Source of the DNA: Lachnospiraceae bacterium
GTDB lineage: Bacteria; Bacillota; Clostridia; Lachnospirales; Lachnospiraceae
Assembly (NCBI GenBank): GCA_015057035.1
Contig: SVFC01000008.1
Span: 34,504-98,503, forward strand
Length of the DNA stretch: 64,000 bases
Direction of reading: 5' to 3'
The notes beneath the pieces were generated by a model. It was not told the origin of the DNA and made no database searches. It saw only the letters and a list, made by a program, of their open reading frames with translations. This document shows, one piece after another, positions 30,065 to 40,705 of this stretch (its first letter is position 1; the number at the start of each line of letters is the position of its first letter). The position numbers and the translations under genes were made by a program.

Positions 30065-30919
30065 TTAATTAATTGCATTCGCTCCGGCGATAATTTCCGT
30101 AAGTTCCTGCGTAATAGCACCCTGACGGGCTCTGTTAAATTTCAGTGTCAAATCACTAATAATCTCATCTGCATTGCTGGTAGCAGAATCCATCGCCTGC
30201 ATTCTGGCCCCGTTTTCACTGGCCACTGCTTCCACCAGTGCACCGTAAAAGAGGCTAGTTACATACTTTGGAATAATCATATCCAATGCTTCTTCTGTGG
30301 TTGGCTCGAAATTCATCATAACATTATCTTCTTCCACCTCTTCCATTCCCGTGGTATCTACTGGAAGTAATTTAACCAGGGTTGGAATATGAGTAACTGT
30401 GTTTTTAAAATGAGTGTATGCTAGATATATTTCGCCAACTTCGCCTTTTGCAAAAGAATCAAGGACTCTTCTGCACAGGTTACTAGCATCCGTATATGTT
30501 GGATCATCCATAATATCTGAACGATTTTCCGCAATATGATAACCACGACGGGCCAACATATCGTGTCCCTTAGAACCTAATGCATAAATATCGAGATCTT
30601 CTTTCTTGAACTCTCCGTTCGTGATGAGTTTTACAACATTAGAGTTATATCCGCCTGCCAGACCACGATTAGATGTGATCACAATCACAGCCTTACGCTC
30701 TGATTCTCCCGCAGTTAGATATGGATGTATAATGTTACCACTTTTTCTCATCATAGAACTTACAGTTTTATACATCTGTTCTGTATAAGGGTTTGTCTTT
30801 TCAGCTCTGGTTCTTGCTTTCTGCAACTTAACGGTAGAAACCAGCTTCATCGCTTTTGTAATCTGCTGGGTGCTTGTGACACTGTTTTTTCTGCGCTTAA
30901 TGTCTCGCATTGAAGCCAT
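30065..30919 (-). CDS. atpG: ATP synthase gamma subunit
   Basis: The 284-residue rotor shaft of F1. The N-terminal MASMRDIKRRKNSVTSTQQITKAM and the C-terminal coiled coil with FNRARQGAITQELTEIIAGA are the parts that enter the alpha/beta hexamer. These are the best conserved regions of the family, and the length is normal. Confidence 0.98.
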   Translation of the reverse strand: MASMRDIKRRKNSVTSTQQITKAMKLVSTVKLQKARTRAEKTNPYTEQMYKTVSSMMRKSGNIIHPYLTAGESERKAVIVITSNRGLAGGYNSNVVKLITNGEFKKEDLDIYALGSKGHDMLARRGYHIAENRSDIMDDPTYTDASNLCRRVLDSFAKGEVGEIYLAYTHFKNTVTHIPTLVKLLPVDTTGMEEVEEDNVMMNFEPTTEEALDMIIPKYVTSLFYGALVEAVASENGARMQAMDSATSNADEIISDLTLKFNRARQGAITQELTEIIAGANAIN

Positions 30920-30943
30920 AAGTTACACCTGCTTTCTGCCGTT

Positions 30944-32999
<2,056 letters not shown>

Positions 33000-33012
<13 letters not shown>

Positions 33013-33527
33013 GTTGAATCACCCATCTCCTTCAATGTCTCTTCTACCAATGTGTCCTGAATGGTAGTATCAATAGAAGCAGACACAACCTTCTGTGCCA
33101 TCAAAGATGCAACTGCAATGATTTCCTGTTTTACATCATCCATTGCATGTTTCTTCTCAAGCTCGGCTTCTTCCTGTGCATGTTTAATAATGCGGTGAGC
33201 CTCTGCTTTCGCTTCTTCAATGATTCTTGCTTCGTTTTTCAAGGCTTTCTGTCTTGCTTCACTAAGAATAACTTCTGCTTCTTTTTCAATATTTTTTAAC
33301 TTACTTTCGTACTCTGCTTTTAAAGCTTCTGCACTTTCTGATGCCTCTTTTGCATCGGAAATATCCTTTGCAATACGTTCCTGTCTATCCGCCAGTAATT
33401 TCTTAGCTGGATTAAATAACAGATAAGACATAAGTAAGAAAAGTACAAAGATGGCTGCTGCCATCAATAAGGTACTAAAGAGCAGCTGTGCGTCTAAGTT
33501 AAATAAAAATGTTTGACTTGCCAGCAA
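33000..33527 (-). CDS. atpF: ATP synthase b subunit
   Basis: The 175-residue peripheral-stalk subunit. One N-terminal membrane helix (about 14-38) precedes a long charged coiled coil rich in Ala, Glu and Lys. The start codon is TTG 33527, with GGAGAGT upstream; no ATG fits the conserved N-terminus. It lies 38 bp after atpE. Confidence 0.96.
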
Positions 33528-33565
33528 CGTCTTACTCTCCTTTCATTTTCTCAACTAACTCTATT

Positions 33566-33853
<288 letters not shown>

Positions 33854-33867
33854 TTACTTTACAATAA

Positions 33868-34602
33868 CTATTCTGTGTCTCCACAGGCATTTGCGATGTA
33901 TGTCATCGTTAACATACAGAACACGTACGTTTGAATTGCTCCCGAGAACACATCGAAATATACGTGAAGAACTCCCGGCCAACCAATTGCAACAATCTGC
34001 AACAAACCATAAATCAGTGCCATAATAACTGTTCCTGATAAAACGTTTGCGAACAAACGAAGTGATAACGAAATTGGAACCGCAATATCACTGATTAAGT
34101 TGATTGGTAGCCAAATTGGTAACCATGGTGGCAATGGCGAACATTTGTCGATCCATATCTGCTTCAAACTCTGATGCTTAAACGTATTGATGTGAATCAG
34201 ACTGAATGTTATCAACGCCAAGCAAAGCGTTGTACCATAATCTGCTGTTGGTGGTCGTAATCCCAACAATCCGGAAAGGTTACTAATCAGAATGAAAATA
34301 AATATCGTACCGATATAATTTACAAATCCTGGCGCCCATTTCCCCATTGATCCTTGTACCATGCCTTGTAGAAGTTCTACAATAAGCTCAATGATGTTTT
34401 GGAATCCATCAGGAACGTCTGTAGCCTTTTTCAACTTTCGATTCGCTATAATGGCAAATACAATCATTATCATCATAACAATCAAAATACAGGCATGCGA
34501 TGTCGTAATCCAAACAGTTTGACCTAGAAATTCCACAGGAATAATCCCATGAATCATAAAGTCCACATTTGAAGTATCCGACAATAAAATCGCTTGATTC
34601 AC
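33868..34602 (-). CDS. atpB: ATP synthase a subunit
   Basis: The 244-residue stator channel subunit with about five to six membrane helices. The essential Arg is in SLSLRLFANVLSGT (about residue 180), and the C-terminal helix has GAIQTYVFCMLTMTYI. The start is GTG 34602: GTGA overlaps the atpI stop, and GAGGAGGTGA lies just upstream. Confidence 0.97.
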   Translation of the reverse strand: MNQAILLSDTSNVDFMIHGIIPVEFLGQTVWITTSHACILIVMMIMIVFAIIANRKLKKATDVPDGFQNIIELIVELLQGMVQGSMGKWAPGFVNYIGTIFIFILISNLSGLLGLRPPTADYGTTLCLALITFSLIHINTFKHQSLKQIWIDKCSPLPPWLPIWLPINLISDIAVPISLSLRLFANVLSGTVIMALIYGLLQIVAIGWPGVLHVYFDVFSGAIQTYVFCMLTMTYIANACGDTE

Positions 34603-35084
34603 ATAGTCACCTCCTCATTATTTTTTTCGCTATTTACACTTTCGGTTAATTTCTCTTCCGAGAAATCTTCATCCCAGGAAGTCGCATCATCTCTCCCTGT
34701 CAGTTTGTTCACCAATTTCCTCAGGAGTGGCTGCATATAAGCCGAAACCTTAAGTCCCATGACCCCTAAAAAAGCGGCAATCAAATCTCCGAAGTTAAAA
34801 TAGCCCAATATACCTAACAGGACTGCCACAACACCATATCTTAATACGGATTTTGCAGCCACCCGCTTATTGGCACTCTCTGCGTCATAGAATGTGACTG
34901 TATCGTAGATTACTACAGCCATATTAATTCCCATTCCAATGGCAATGGCGATTCCATACCATAACCCAATGGAATACGCCCATTTATCTTCCACAAACCA
35001 GACTCCCGCCAACTGCACTATCACACCATATATGACAATTCCAGCAACAAGCCCTGGTAGTGACTCATTAATTCTTCTTAACAT
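34599..35084 (-). CDS. atpI: ATP synthase I-like protein
   Basis: A 161-residue small membrane protein with four hydrophobic helices (about 10-30, 36-58, 82-102 and 104-122) and an acidic tail. Its position directly before atpB and its hydropathy match AtpI, a helper in c-ring assembly or Mg2+ supply. It overlaps atpZ by 17 bp and atpB by 4 bp. Confidence 0.85.
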   Translation of the reverse strand: MLRRINESLPGLVAGIVIYGVIVQLAGVWFVEDKWAYSIGLWYGIAIAIGMGINMAVVIYDTVTFYDAESANKRVAAKSVLRYGVVAVLLGILGYFNFGDLIAAFLGVMGLKVSAYMQPLLRKLVNKLTGRDDATSWDEDFSEEKLTESVNSEKNNEEVTM

Positions 35085-35322
35085 CTTTCTCCTTTTTTGT
35101 GTTCTTATCCTTCAAAAAACCCCTGACCATTTTAAAAATGCTAGTATAACCAGCCAGAGCTCCCACGAAGAAAAGAGGAATTACTATCCAGTCCATATCA
35201 TATTGGTCTCCAATCCAAACGCCTAGCGCTGTACACAGCGCAATTGGAACTAACATATTAAGTCCGAACTGCAAAACCATAGAAAATGCCTGGACGATTT
35301 CACGATTATTAGTTTTCTTCAT
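35068..35322 (-). CDS. atpZ: AtpZ/AtpI-family small membrane protein
   Basis: An 84-residue protein with two membrane helices (about 12-32 and 45-65) around GVWIGDQYD, ending in a Lys-rich tail. The LGVWIGDQYDMDWIVIPLF pattern is typical of AtpZ-type proteins, which precede atpI in many Firmicutes operons. It is the first gene of the operon and lies 34 bp downstream of the promoter -10 box. Confidence 0.85.
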   Translation of the reverse strand: MKKTNNREIVQAFSMVLQFGLNMLVPIALCTALGVWIGDQYDMDWIVIPLFFVGALAGYTSIFKMVRGFLKDKNTKKEKDVKKN

Positions 35323-35356
35323 ACAATTCCCTTTTTAAACACAAAGTCTACTCTTT

Positions 35357-35384
35357 ATTATATCATTTTTCCCCCATTTGTCCA
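35357..35384 (-). promoter_or_regulatory. promoter of the atp operon
   Basis: TGGACA (35384-35379), a 16-bp spacer and a perfect TATAAT (35362-35357) on the minus strand. The -35 box touches the left edge of the long palindrome at 35385. Confidence 0.65.
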
Positions 35385-35633
35385 CAAATTAACTAACAAT
35401 TTGTTCTTGTTTTTCAAATTTTCTAATATTTACGAAATGAGCCATATTATTTATCAAGAGCACACGCTTCCGCTCGACAGAACACGTAGCGGTACTAAGC
35501 GCGCACCGATTCATAAATCGGCGCTTGCTAAGTGCCGACGTGTCCTGAAACGGTGCATTTGATAAATAATATGGCTCATTTCTTACGTCTTTATAAATTT
35601 GAAAAAACGACTGTAAATTGTTAGGCTAATTTG
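35385..35633. repeat. ~245-bp imperfect palindrome (MITE-like or structured RNA element)
   Basis: The left arm reads inward CAAATTAACTAACAATTT...; the complement of the right end reads CAAATTAGCCTAACAATTT. The arms stay similar throughout. A perfect stretch is GAAATGAGCCATATTATT (from 35434) continuing to TTATCAA at 35457, matched by its complement ending at 35582. The centre is the hairpin CCGATT-CATA-AATCGG (35506-35521), extended by ACACGT/ACGTGT. No open frame is plausible. It fills the gap between upp and the atp promoter. Confidence 0.8.
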
Positions 35634-35668
35634 CTTATCATTCTATAACGACTACCAAAGAATGCAAA

Positions 35669-36298
35669 TTACTTGGTTCCGAAAATACGGTCGCCGGCAT
35701 CGCCAAGGCCTGGAACGATGTATTTACGTTCATTAAGGCGTTCATCCAATGCTCCAATGTAAACATCTACATCTGGATGTGCAGCGGTTAATACCTGAAC
35801 TCCTTCTGGAGCAGCGATGATACACATAAAGTGGATATTTTTTACCCCTTTATCTTTGAGCATCTGAATGGCTGCTACAGCAGAACCACCAGTTGCCAAC
35901 ATTGGGTCAACCACAAACACTTCACGATTTGCACAGTCCTGTGGAAGTTTGCAGAAATATTCCACCGGCTTTGCAGTTTCCTCATCACGATATAATCCGA
36001 TATGACCAACTTTTGCAGCAGGAATCATAGCCTGCATACCTTCTACCATACCAAGACCTGCACGTAAGATTGGCACGATTGCCAGTTTCTTACCCTTTAA
36101 TTCTTTCACAGTTGTTTTGCAGATTGGAGTTTCGATTTCCACGTCAGCAAGTTCCAAGTCTCTGGTTGCTTCGTAGCATTCCAACATTGCCACTTCACTT
36201 ACTAATGTACGGAAATCCTTTGAACCAGTCTCCGTTCTTCTCATAATTCCAATCTTATGCTGAATCAGTGGATGATCCATAACTACTACTTTTGCCAT
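35669..36298 (-). CDS. upp: uracil phosphoribosyltransferase
   Basis: A 209-residue salvage enzyme that makes UMP from uracil and PRPP. The PRPP-binding loop is [16 protein letters not shown] (about 128-143), and the uracil-binding end is [13 protein letters not shown] at the C-terminus. GGAGAG before the ATG also contains the stop region of the preceding gene, so the genes are tightly coupled. The order sua5, ywlE-like, upp is familiar from Firmicutes. Confidence 0.98.
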   Translation of the reverse strand: MAKVVVMDHPLIQHKIGIMRRTETGSKDFRTLVSEVAMLECYEATRDLELADVEIETPICKTTVKELKGKKLAIVPILRAGLGMVEGMQAMIPAAKVGHIGLYRDEETAKPVEYFCKLPQDCANREVFVVDPMLATGGSAVAAIQMLKDKGVKNIHFMCIIAAPEGVQVLTAAHPDVDVYIGALDERLNERKYIVPGLGDAGDRIFGTK

Positions 36299-36300
36299 TT

Positions 36301-36753
36301 TTACTCTCCTTCGTTTAATATTTTCACTAATTTCTTAATAGATTTTCTAAGCATCTCATAACATAATCCGTAAGCCGGAAGCGCTCCTCCATACGGGTCA
36401 ACTATCTCAAGTTCGTCTCCAACGAATTCGTTTAATGTATATACATCTGTTCCTTTGGAAAATCTGCTTAACACTTTCTCCTTCTGACCACTATCCATAG
36501 TCAAAACAAGAGTGTTTCCTTCAACATCTTCTTGAGACAATTGTACAGATTTAAAACCCTGGATACTAATCCCATTACTAATAAGTACGGCTTCTGCCTT
36601 CTGATTCATTGGCTCAGGAAACGCAACTACAAGCCCTCTTGCCAGAACCTCTATGTCGCCTTTAAGGAGCATATCCTGTAAAATACCTGCTGCCATTGGT
36701 TCTCTGCAACTTCCCGAACGGCCAACAAACACCACTCTATCATAAAGCTTCAT
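36301..36753 (-). CDS. low-molecular-weight phosphatase-like protein lacking the catalytic Cys
   Basis: A 150-residue protein with the fold pattern of YwlE-type arginine/tyrosine phosphatases. The family P-loop is Cys-X5-Arg (FVCTGNTCRSPMA in YwlE). Here it reads [13 protein letters not shown], so Gly11 stands at the nucleophile position while Cys16, Arg17 and the general-acid Asp119 (DPYGG) remain. The codon is a clear GGC. The protein is therefore probably not a conventional Cys-dependent phosphatase; it may bind phosphate or serve as a regulator. It lies between the sua5-type gene and upp, as ywlE does in related operons. Confidence 0.85.
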   Translation of the reverse strand: MKLYDRVVFVGRSGSCREPMAAGILQDMLLKGDIEVLARGLVVAFPEPMNQKAEAVLISNGISIQGFKSVQLSQEDVEGNTLVLTMDSGQKEKVLSRFSKGTDVYTLNEFVGDELEIVDPYGGALPAYGLCYEMLRKSIKKLVKILNEGE

Positions 36754-36794
36754 ATGCTTTCTCCTAAATATATGATTTTCATCCTATATAAACA

Positions 36795-37871
36795 TCAGAC
36801 ATGAATTACCTGGTGTCCCGCCGCTTTTAACAAACGGTTCATAATCGCCTGTCCAATTCTTGGGGTTTGGAAACTCTCAGAATAAATTTCCTGTACATCC
36901 AAATCGTCGCAATCTCGCAGAATCTTGTACATATGTTGCGCAATGGAATCCTCATCCTCACGTTTTCCCATAGATAAAACAATATCTGCACAATAACTTT
37001 CTCTTGTTTCTTCTGTTGCAATTACTGCAACTTTACGTCCTGCGGCTTGCGCTTCTGTGGTAAGTCGATTAATCTCTTCTATTACTACGGACTTCTCTCC
37101 ATCCACAATCACCATATCTGCTTTTGGCGCATAGTGCTTGTACTTCATTCCTGGCGCCTTTGGTTTTGTGGTATCATCTGTTGCCAGAATGCCTGGATCG
37201 ATTATGACTTCTTCGCCCAGTACCTCTGATAACATCTGAGGTGTAATGTATCCTGGTCGAAGCACCATTGGTGTCTGTTCTGTCAAATCGATAATTGTGG
37301 ACTCAATACCAATTCCTACGGAACCGCCATCTAAAATCATTGCGATGCGACCACTTAAATCTTCCGCCACATGTGCAGCTTCTGTCGGACTTGGGCGTCC
37401 CGAAGTATTTGCACTTGGTGCAGCAATCAATTTGCCACTTTTGCGGATAAGTTCCAAAGCCACCGGATGATTTGGCATACGCACAGCTACGGTTTCCAGT
37501 CCTCCCGTTGTGGCATATGGTACTTCGTCTTTTTTCCAAACCACCATAGTAAGTGGACCAGGCCAAAACGCTTCTGCCAACAGGCGTGCCTGTGGTGGAA
37601 CCTCTCTCGCCACACGTTCCAAATCGCTTATTTCCGCGATGTGAATAATTAACGGATTATCTGATGGTCTTCCCTTTGCCGCATAAATCTTCTTAGCAGC
37701 CTCTGGATGTAAGGCATCTCCTCCCAGCCCATATACTGTCTCTGTTGGGAAAGCCACCAATTCTCCATCTGCAATTAATTCCCCCGCTTCCTTCATATAT
37801 TCTTCCGAATCAGAAGCAATTCCGAAAGCGTCTCTATTGTCATAGTTTATCTTATAAATCTTCGTATTCAT
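36795..37871 (-). CDS. sua5: threonylcarbamoyl-AMP synthase (Sua5/YwlC type)
   Basis: A 358-residue enzyme that makes L-threonylcarbamoyl-AMP for t6A modification of tRNA. The N-terminal YrdC domain (about 15-205) has PTETVYGLG, KGRPSDNPLIIH and a PSANTSGRPSPT segment. The C-terminal Sua5 domain follows, with APGMKYKHYAPKA as linker. I chose ATG 37871 (MNTKIYK) over an upstream start because the promoter -10 box ends only 6 bp before it, so upstream codons would not be transcribed. Confidence 0.93.
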   Translation of the reverse strand: MNTKIYKINYDNRDAFGIASDSEEYMKEAGELIADGELVAFPTETVYGLGGDALHPEAAKKIYAAKGRPSDNPLIIHIAEISDLERVAREVPPQARLLAEAFWPGPLTMVVWKKDEVPYATTGGLETVAVRMPNHPVALELIRKSGKLIAAPSANTSGRPSPTEAAHVAEDLSGRIAMILDGGSVGIGIESTIIDLTEQTPMVLRPGYITPQMLSEVLGEEVIIDPGILATDDTTKPKAPGMKYKHYAPKADMVIVDGEKSVVIEEINRLTTEAQAAGRKVAVIATEETRESYCADIVLSMGKREDEDSIAQHMYKILRDCDDLDVQEIYSESFQTPRIGQAIMNRLLKAAGHQVIHV

Positions 37872-37877
37872 TCCTTG

Positions 37878-37919
37878 ATTATAATATACCAAAAAATACC
37901 TTGTCAACAAATTGACAAG
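37878..37919 (-). promoter_or_regulatory. sua5 promoter predicting a leaderless mRNA, with palindrome
   Basis: TTGACA (37907-37902), an 18-bp spacer and TATAAT (37883-37878) on the minus strand. The start expected 7 nt after the -10 box is the A of the ATG at 37871. CTTGTCAA (37900-37907) and TTGACAAG (37912-37919) form a perfect inverted repeat across the -35 box. Confidence 0.7.
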
Positions 37920-37926
37920 CTTACCC

Positions 37927-37955
37927 TTGCACTTTCCGAAGTTTTGTACTAAAAT
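37927..37955 (+). promoter_or_regulatory. promoter of the ferredoxin gene
   Basis: TTGCAC (37927-37932), a 17-bp spacer and TAAAAT (37950-37955), divergent from the sua5 promoter. The leader would be about 50 nt. Confidence 0.7.
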
Positions 37956-38013
37956 ACTTTTAAGCTGAAAGGCTTAAATAATGATCATTATTTTAACAAG
38001 GAGGAACAAAATT

Positions 38014-38181
38014 ATGGCATACGTTATTTCTGACGCTTGTGTAAGCTGTGGAACATGTGCAGGAGAATGTCCTGTAGGTGCTATCTCTGCTGGCGATTCT
38101 CAGTACGTTATCGATGCTGACGCTTGTGTAGATTGCGGTACATGTGCTGGCGCTTGTCCAGTAGGCGCTATCAACGCTTAA
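38014..38181 (+). CDS. 2[4Fe-4S] ferredoxin
   Basis: A 55-residue clostridial-type electron carrier. Two cluster motifs are complete: Cys9, 12, 15, 19 and Cys38, 41, 44, 48, each followed by Pro. It would carry low-potential electrons for pyruvate:ferredoxin oxidoreductase, hydrogenase or Rnf. I chose ATG 38014 because AAGGAGG sits 9 bp upstream; the open frame begins further upstream without a site. It is monocistronic, between its own promoter and a terminator. Confidence 0.98.
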   Translation: MAYVISDACVSCGTCAGECPVGAISAGDSQYVIDADACVDCGTCAGACPVGAINA

Positions 38182-38196
38182 TTAAGTAGAATTCAA

Positions 38197-38233
38197 AAAG
38201 ACCTGTCAACACTTAGTTGGCAGGCCTTTTTTT
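38197..38233. terminator. bidirectional terminator after the ferredoxin gene
   Basis: AAGACCTGTCAAC pairs with GTTGGCAGGCCTT around a 5-nt loop, followed by a T-run. It includes the stop codon of the convergent MerR-like gene at 38213. Confidence 0.85.
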
Positions 38234-38761
38234 ATTATGAACGAACAGCGAGCGTTTTTGAATGCCACCGCGAATTGCCGCATCTAATTTGCGATATCTC
38301 TCCTCTTGTGCAGCCTCTTGCTCTCGCATGAGGTAATTCATTTCTTTGATTACCATTTCCTGCACATCCTTCCCGATGGTCTGGCTTAATTCTTCATTGT
38401 TCTGAGCTATAGCTTTTCCTACAATATCACTCATCAACTCACGAAATTGGCTCATCCGCTCCTCCGCGGTCATCTCTGAGGTTGAAGATGCCGTCTGAGG
38501 CAATGTGCTTGTGTCCCCTGGAGTAAGCGGAGCCAATTCACCACTATGTAGAATCATTCGAATTGCTTTTAACTGATATCCCTGATCTTTTAAATCCTTT
38601 ATCTTCTGAAATTCCTTAATGTTATCTCGCGTATAGTATCGGTGCCCCATTTCATTTCTTGGTATGGCAAGCTCCAATTCCTCTTCCCAGTAACGTAACA
38701 CATGGGTTTCCACATGAACCATGTCGGCTGCATCGGAAATCATGTAACGCACCTTATCCAC
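38213..38761 (-). CDS. MerR-family DNA-binding protein
   Basis: A 182-residue protein with an N-terminal MerR helix-turn-helix (about 3-70: YMISDAADMVHVETHVLRYWE and NEMGHRYYTRDNI), a Thr/Ser-rich linker and a coiled-coil C-terminus ending in RSLFVHNKKRPAN. It lacks Cys or other metal ligands, so it is not a metal sensor of the classic type. The layout resembles RacA-like or chromosome-associated MerR proteins. The target is unknown. It stands alone between two terminators. Confidence 0.85.
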   Translation of the reverse strand: MDKVRYMISDAADMVHVETHVLRYWEEELELAIPRNEMGHRYYTRDNIKEFQKIKDLKDQGYQLKAIRMILHSGELAPLTPGDTSTLPQTASSTSEMTAEERMSQFRELMSDIVGKAIAQNNEELSQTIGKDVQEMVIKEMNYLMREQEAAQEERYRKLDAAIRGGIQKRSLFVHNKKRPAN

Positions 38762-38814
38762 GCAATTTCCTCCTTAAACTTTTCAACTTACTTCGTTGCT
38801 CTATCTGACTTTTC

Positions 38815-38856
38815 ATAAAATAGGAACAACCCCTATAGTCATTATAGGGGTTGTCC
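38815..38856 (-). terminator. terminator of the gdpP-rplI-dnaB operon
   Basis: ACAACCCCTATA (from 38854) pairs perfectly with TATAGGGGTTGT and is followed by TCCTATTTT on the minus strand, about 65 bp after dnaB. Confidence 0.8.
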
Positions 38857-38918
38857 GTAGTTTATTCAATGAATTTCGTTCGTCAAATGTCGACAAAAAA
38901 CGACATACTGTTTATCGC

Positions 38919-40247
38919 CTAATGCTCCAAATTAGCAAACTTGGTGTATTCAGGTAACCAAGCAAGTTTTACGGTACCAATTGGACCGTTACGCTGTTTA
39001 CCAATGATAATTTCAGAAATACCTTTTTCTTCTGTGTCCTTATTGTAGTAATCATCACGATAAATAAACATTACCACGTCGGCATCCTGCTCGATAGCTC
39101 CAGATTCACGAAGGTCAGACATCATAGGTCTGTGGTCAGGTCTCTGTTCTACCGCACGAGACAACTGTGACAATGCAACTACTGGAACGTTTAACTCTCT
39201 GGCGAGAGCTTTCAATGAACGAGAAATCTCTGACACTTCCTGCTGACGGGATTCGGTACGTCCATTACCTGTCATTAACTGCAAATAGTCGATGATAATG
39301 ATTTTTAAATCATGTTCCAATTTGTATTTTCTACATTTACTGCTCAACTCGCCAATACTAATACCAGGTGTATCATCGATAATTAGTTTGGAATCACCAA
39401 TGATTCCTGCACCTTCTACCAATTTTTCCCAGTCTGCATCTGACAGATTACCTGTACGAAGAGCCTGTGCATCCACTCTGGATTCCAAAGAGAACAGACG
39501 GTTTACCAACTGTTCTTTTGACATTTCCAAAGAGAAAATGGCTGCACACATATTTTCATGGAATGCAATGTGCTGTGCAATATTAAGTACGAAAGCCGTC
39601 TTACCCATAGATGGACGGGCTGCTATTAGCACCAAATCCGATGGCTGCAGTCCTGCTGTCTTGTAATCCAAATCCACAAATCCTGTTGGAATACCTGTTA
39701 CTGTACCCGACTGCTTTGAGGCCTTTTCGATTCTCTCCAAAGCATTCATAACCACCTGGCGAATTGGAACAAACTCACCAGTGGCACGGCTGCTAACAAT
39801 CTTAAATACGTCTTTTTCCGTTTTACTTAAGATGCTTTCTAAGGATTCTTTGCCTGCATAACATTCGTTTTCAATGTCTTCTGTCACACGAATCAATTTA
39901 CGTTTTACAGCATTGTCTTTTACGATGTTTGCGTAGTATTTTACGTTGGCAGATGTAGGAACCGCATTTAAGAGTTCACGAACAAATTCCAAACTAGACA
40001 CTTCCTTAGGAACGTCTTTTTCTTTTAGTTTATTCTGCAATGTCACAAGGTCCACTGGCTGACCAGCATTGTATAGTTCTACCATGGCATCGAATAGGAT
40101 TCCATACTGCTGATGGTAAAAATCCTCTTTGATCAGGATTTCCATAGACGATACAATGGCATCTTTGTCCATAATCATGGATCCGATAACCGACTGCTCT
40201 GCCTCTAAACTATTTGGCATTACACGTTTAATAAGTGTCTCCTCCAA
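38919..40247 (-). CDS. dnaB: replicative DNA helicase
   Basis: The 442-residue hexameric helicase that unwinds DNA ahead of the replisome. The N-terminal domain (about 10-110, PNSLEAEQSVIGSMI) is followed by the RecA-like core. Walker A is ARPSMGKTAF (about 207-216), then EMSKEQLVNRL, Walker B IIIDYLQLM, and QLSRAVEQR. The start codon is TTG 40247, with AGGAGGA 7 bp upstream. It is last in the conserved gdpP-rplI-dnaB cluster. Confidence 0.98.
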   Translation of the reverse strand: MEETLIKRVMPNSLEAEQSVIGSMIMDKDAIVSSMEILIKEDFYHQQYGILFDAMVELYNAGQPVDLVTLQNKLKEKDVPKEVSSLEFVRELLNAVPTSANVKYYANIVKDNAVKRKLIRVTEDIENECYAGKESLESILSKTEKDVFKIVSSRATGEFVPIRQVVMNALERIEKASKQSGTVTGIPTGFVDLDYKTAGLQPSDLVLIAARPSMGKTAFVLNIAQHIAFHENMCAAIFSLEMSKEQLVNRLFSLESRVDAQALRTGNLSDADWEKLVEGAGIIGDSKLIIDDTPGISIGELSSKCRKYKLEHDLKIIIIDYLQLMTGNGRTESRQQEVSEISRSLKALARELNVPVVALSQLSRAVEQRPDHRPMMSDLRESGAIEQDADVVMFIYRDDYYNKDTEEKGISEIIIGKQRNGPIGTVKLAWLPEYTKFANLEH

Positions 40248-40258
40248 GGGGATTCCTC

Positions 40259-40705
40259 CTATCCTTCTACTACCTGTACTGATAATTTTGCTGTAACCTT
40301 TGGATGAAGCTTCACTGGAATCTCATAAGTTCCAAGCGCCTTGATAGGGTCACTAAGCTGCATTTTTTTCTTGTCTAAGTCCAAACCTGTCTGTTTTTTG
40401 GTTTCTTCTGCAATTTCTTTTGTAGAAACAGTACCGAAAATGCGACCTCCGTCTCCACATTTTACTTTTACAACAACCTTTTTCTCTTCGACCTCTTTTC
40501 CTAAAGCAACTGCTGCCTCATACTGCTCCTGAGCAACTTTTTCTTCATGCTTCTTCTGAAGTTTTAAGTCATTTAAGTTCTTGTTATTGGCTTCTACACC
40601 TAATTTCTTTGGAAAAAGTGCATTGCGAGCATATCCATCACTAACATTTACAATGTCGCCCTTCTTTCCCAAAGACTTAACATCTTCTAATAAAATTACT
40701 TTCAT
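40259..40705 (-). CDS. rplI: ribosomal protein L9
   Basis: A 148-residue large-subunit protein that binds 23S rRNA. The N-terminal domain with [20 protein letters not shown] and [10 protein letters not shown] is diagnostic, followed by the long helix and the C-terminal domain. Its ATG overlaps the gdpP stop codon (ATGA), and its stop is 12 bp before the dnaB start. Confidence 0.99.
   Translation of the reverse strand: MKVILLEDVKSLGKKGDIVNVSDGYARNALFPKKLGVEANNKNLNDLKLQKKHEEKVAQEQYEAAVALGKEVEEKKVVVKVKCGDGGRIFGTVSTKEIAEETKKQTGLDLDKKKMQLSDPIKALGTYEIPVKLHPKVTAKLSVQVVEG

Noticed and set aside
35434..35582. Possible insertion-sequence terminal repeats
   Set aside because: The arms continue inward to a single hairpin and enclose no transposase, so an autonomous insertion sequence is excluded.
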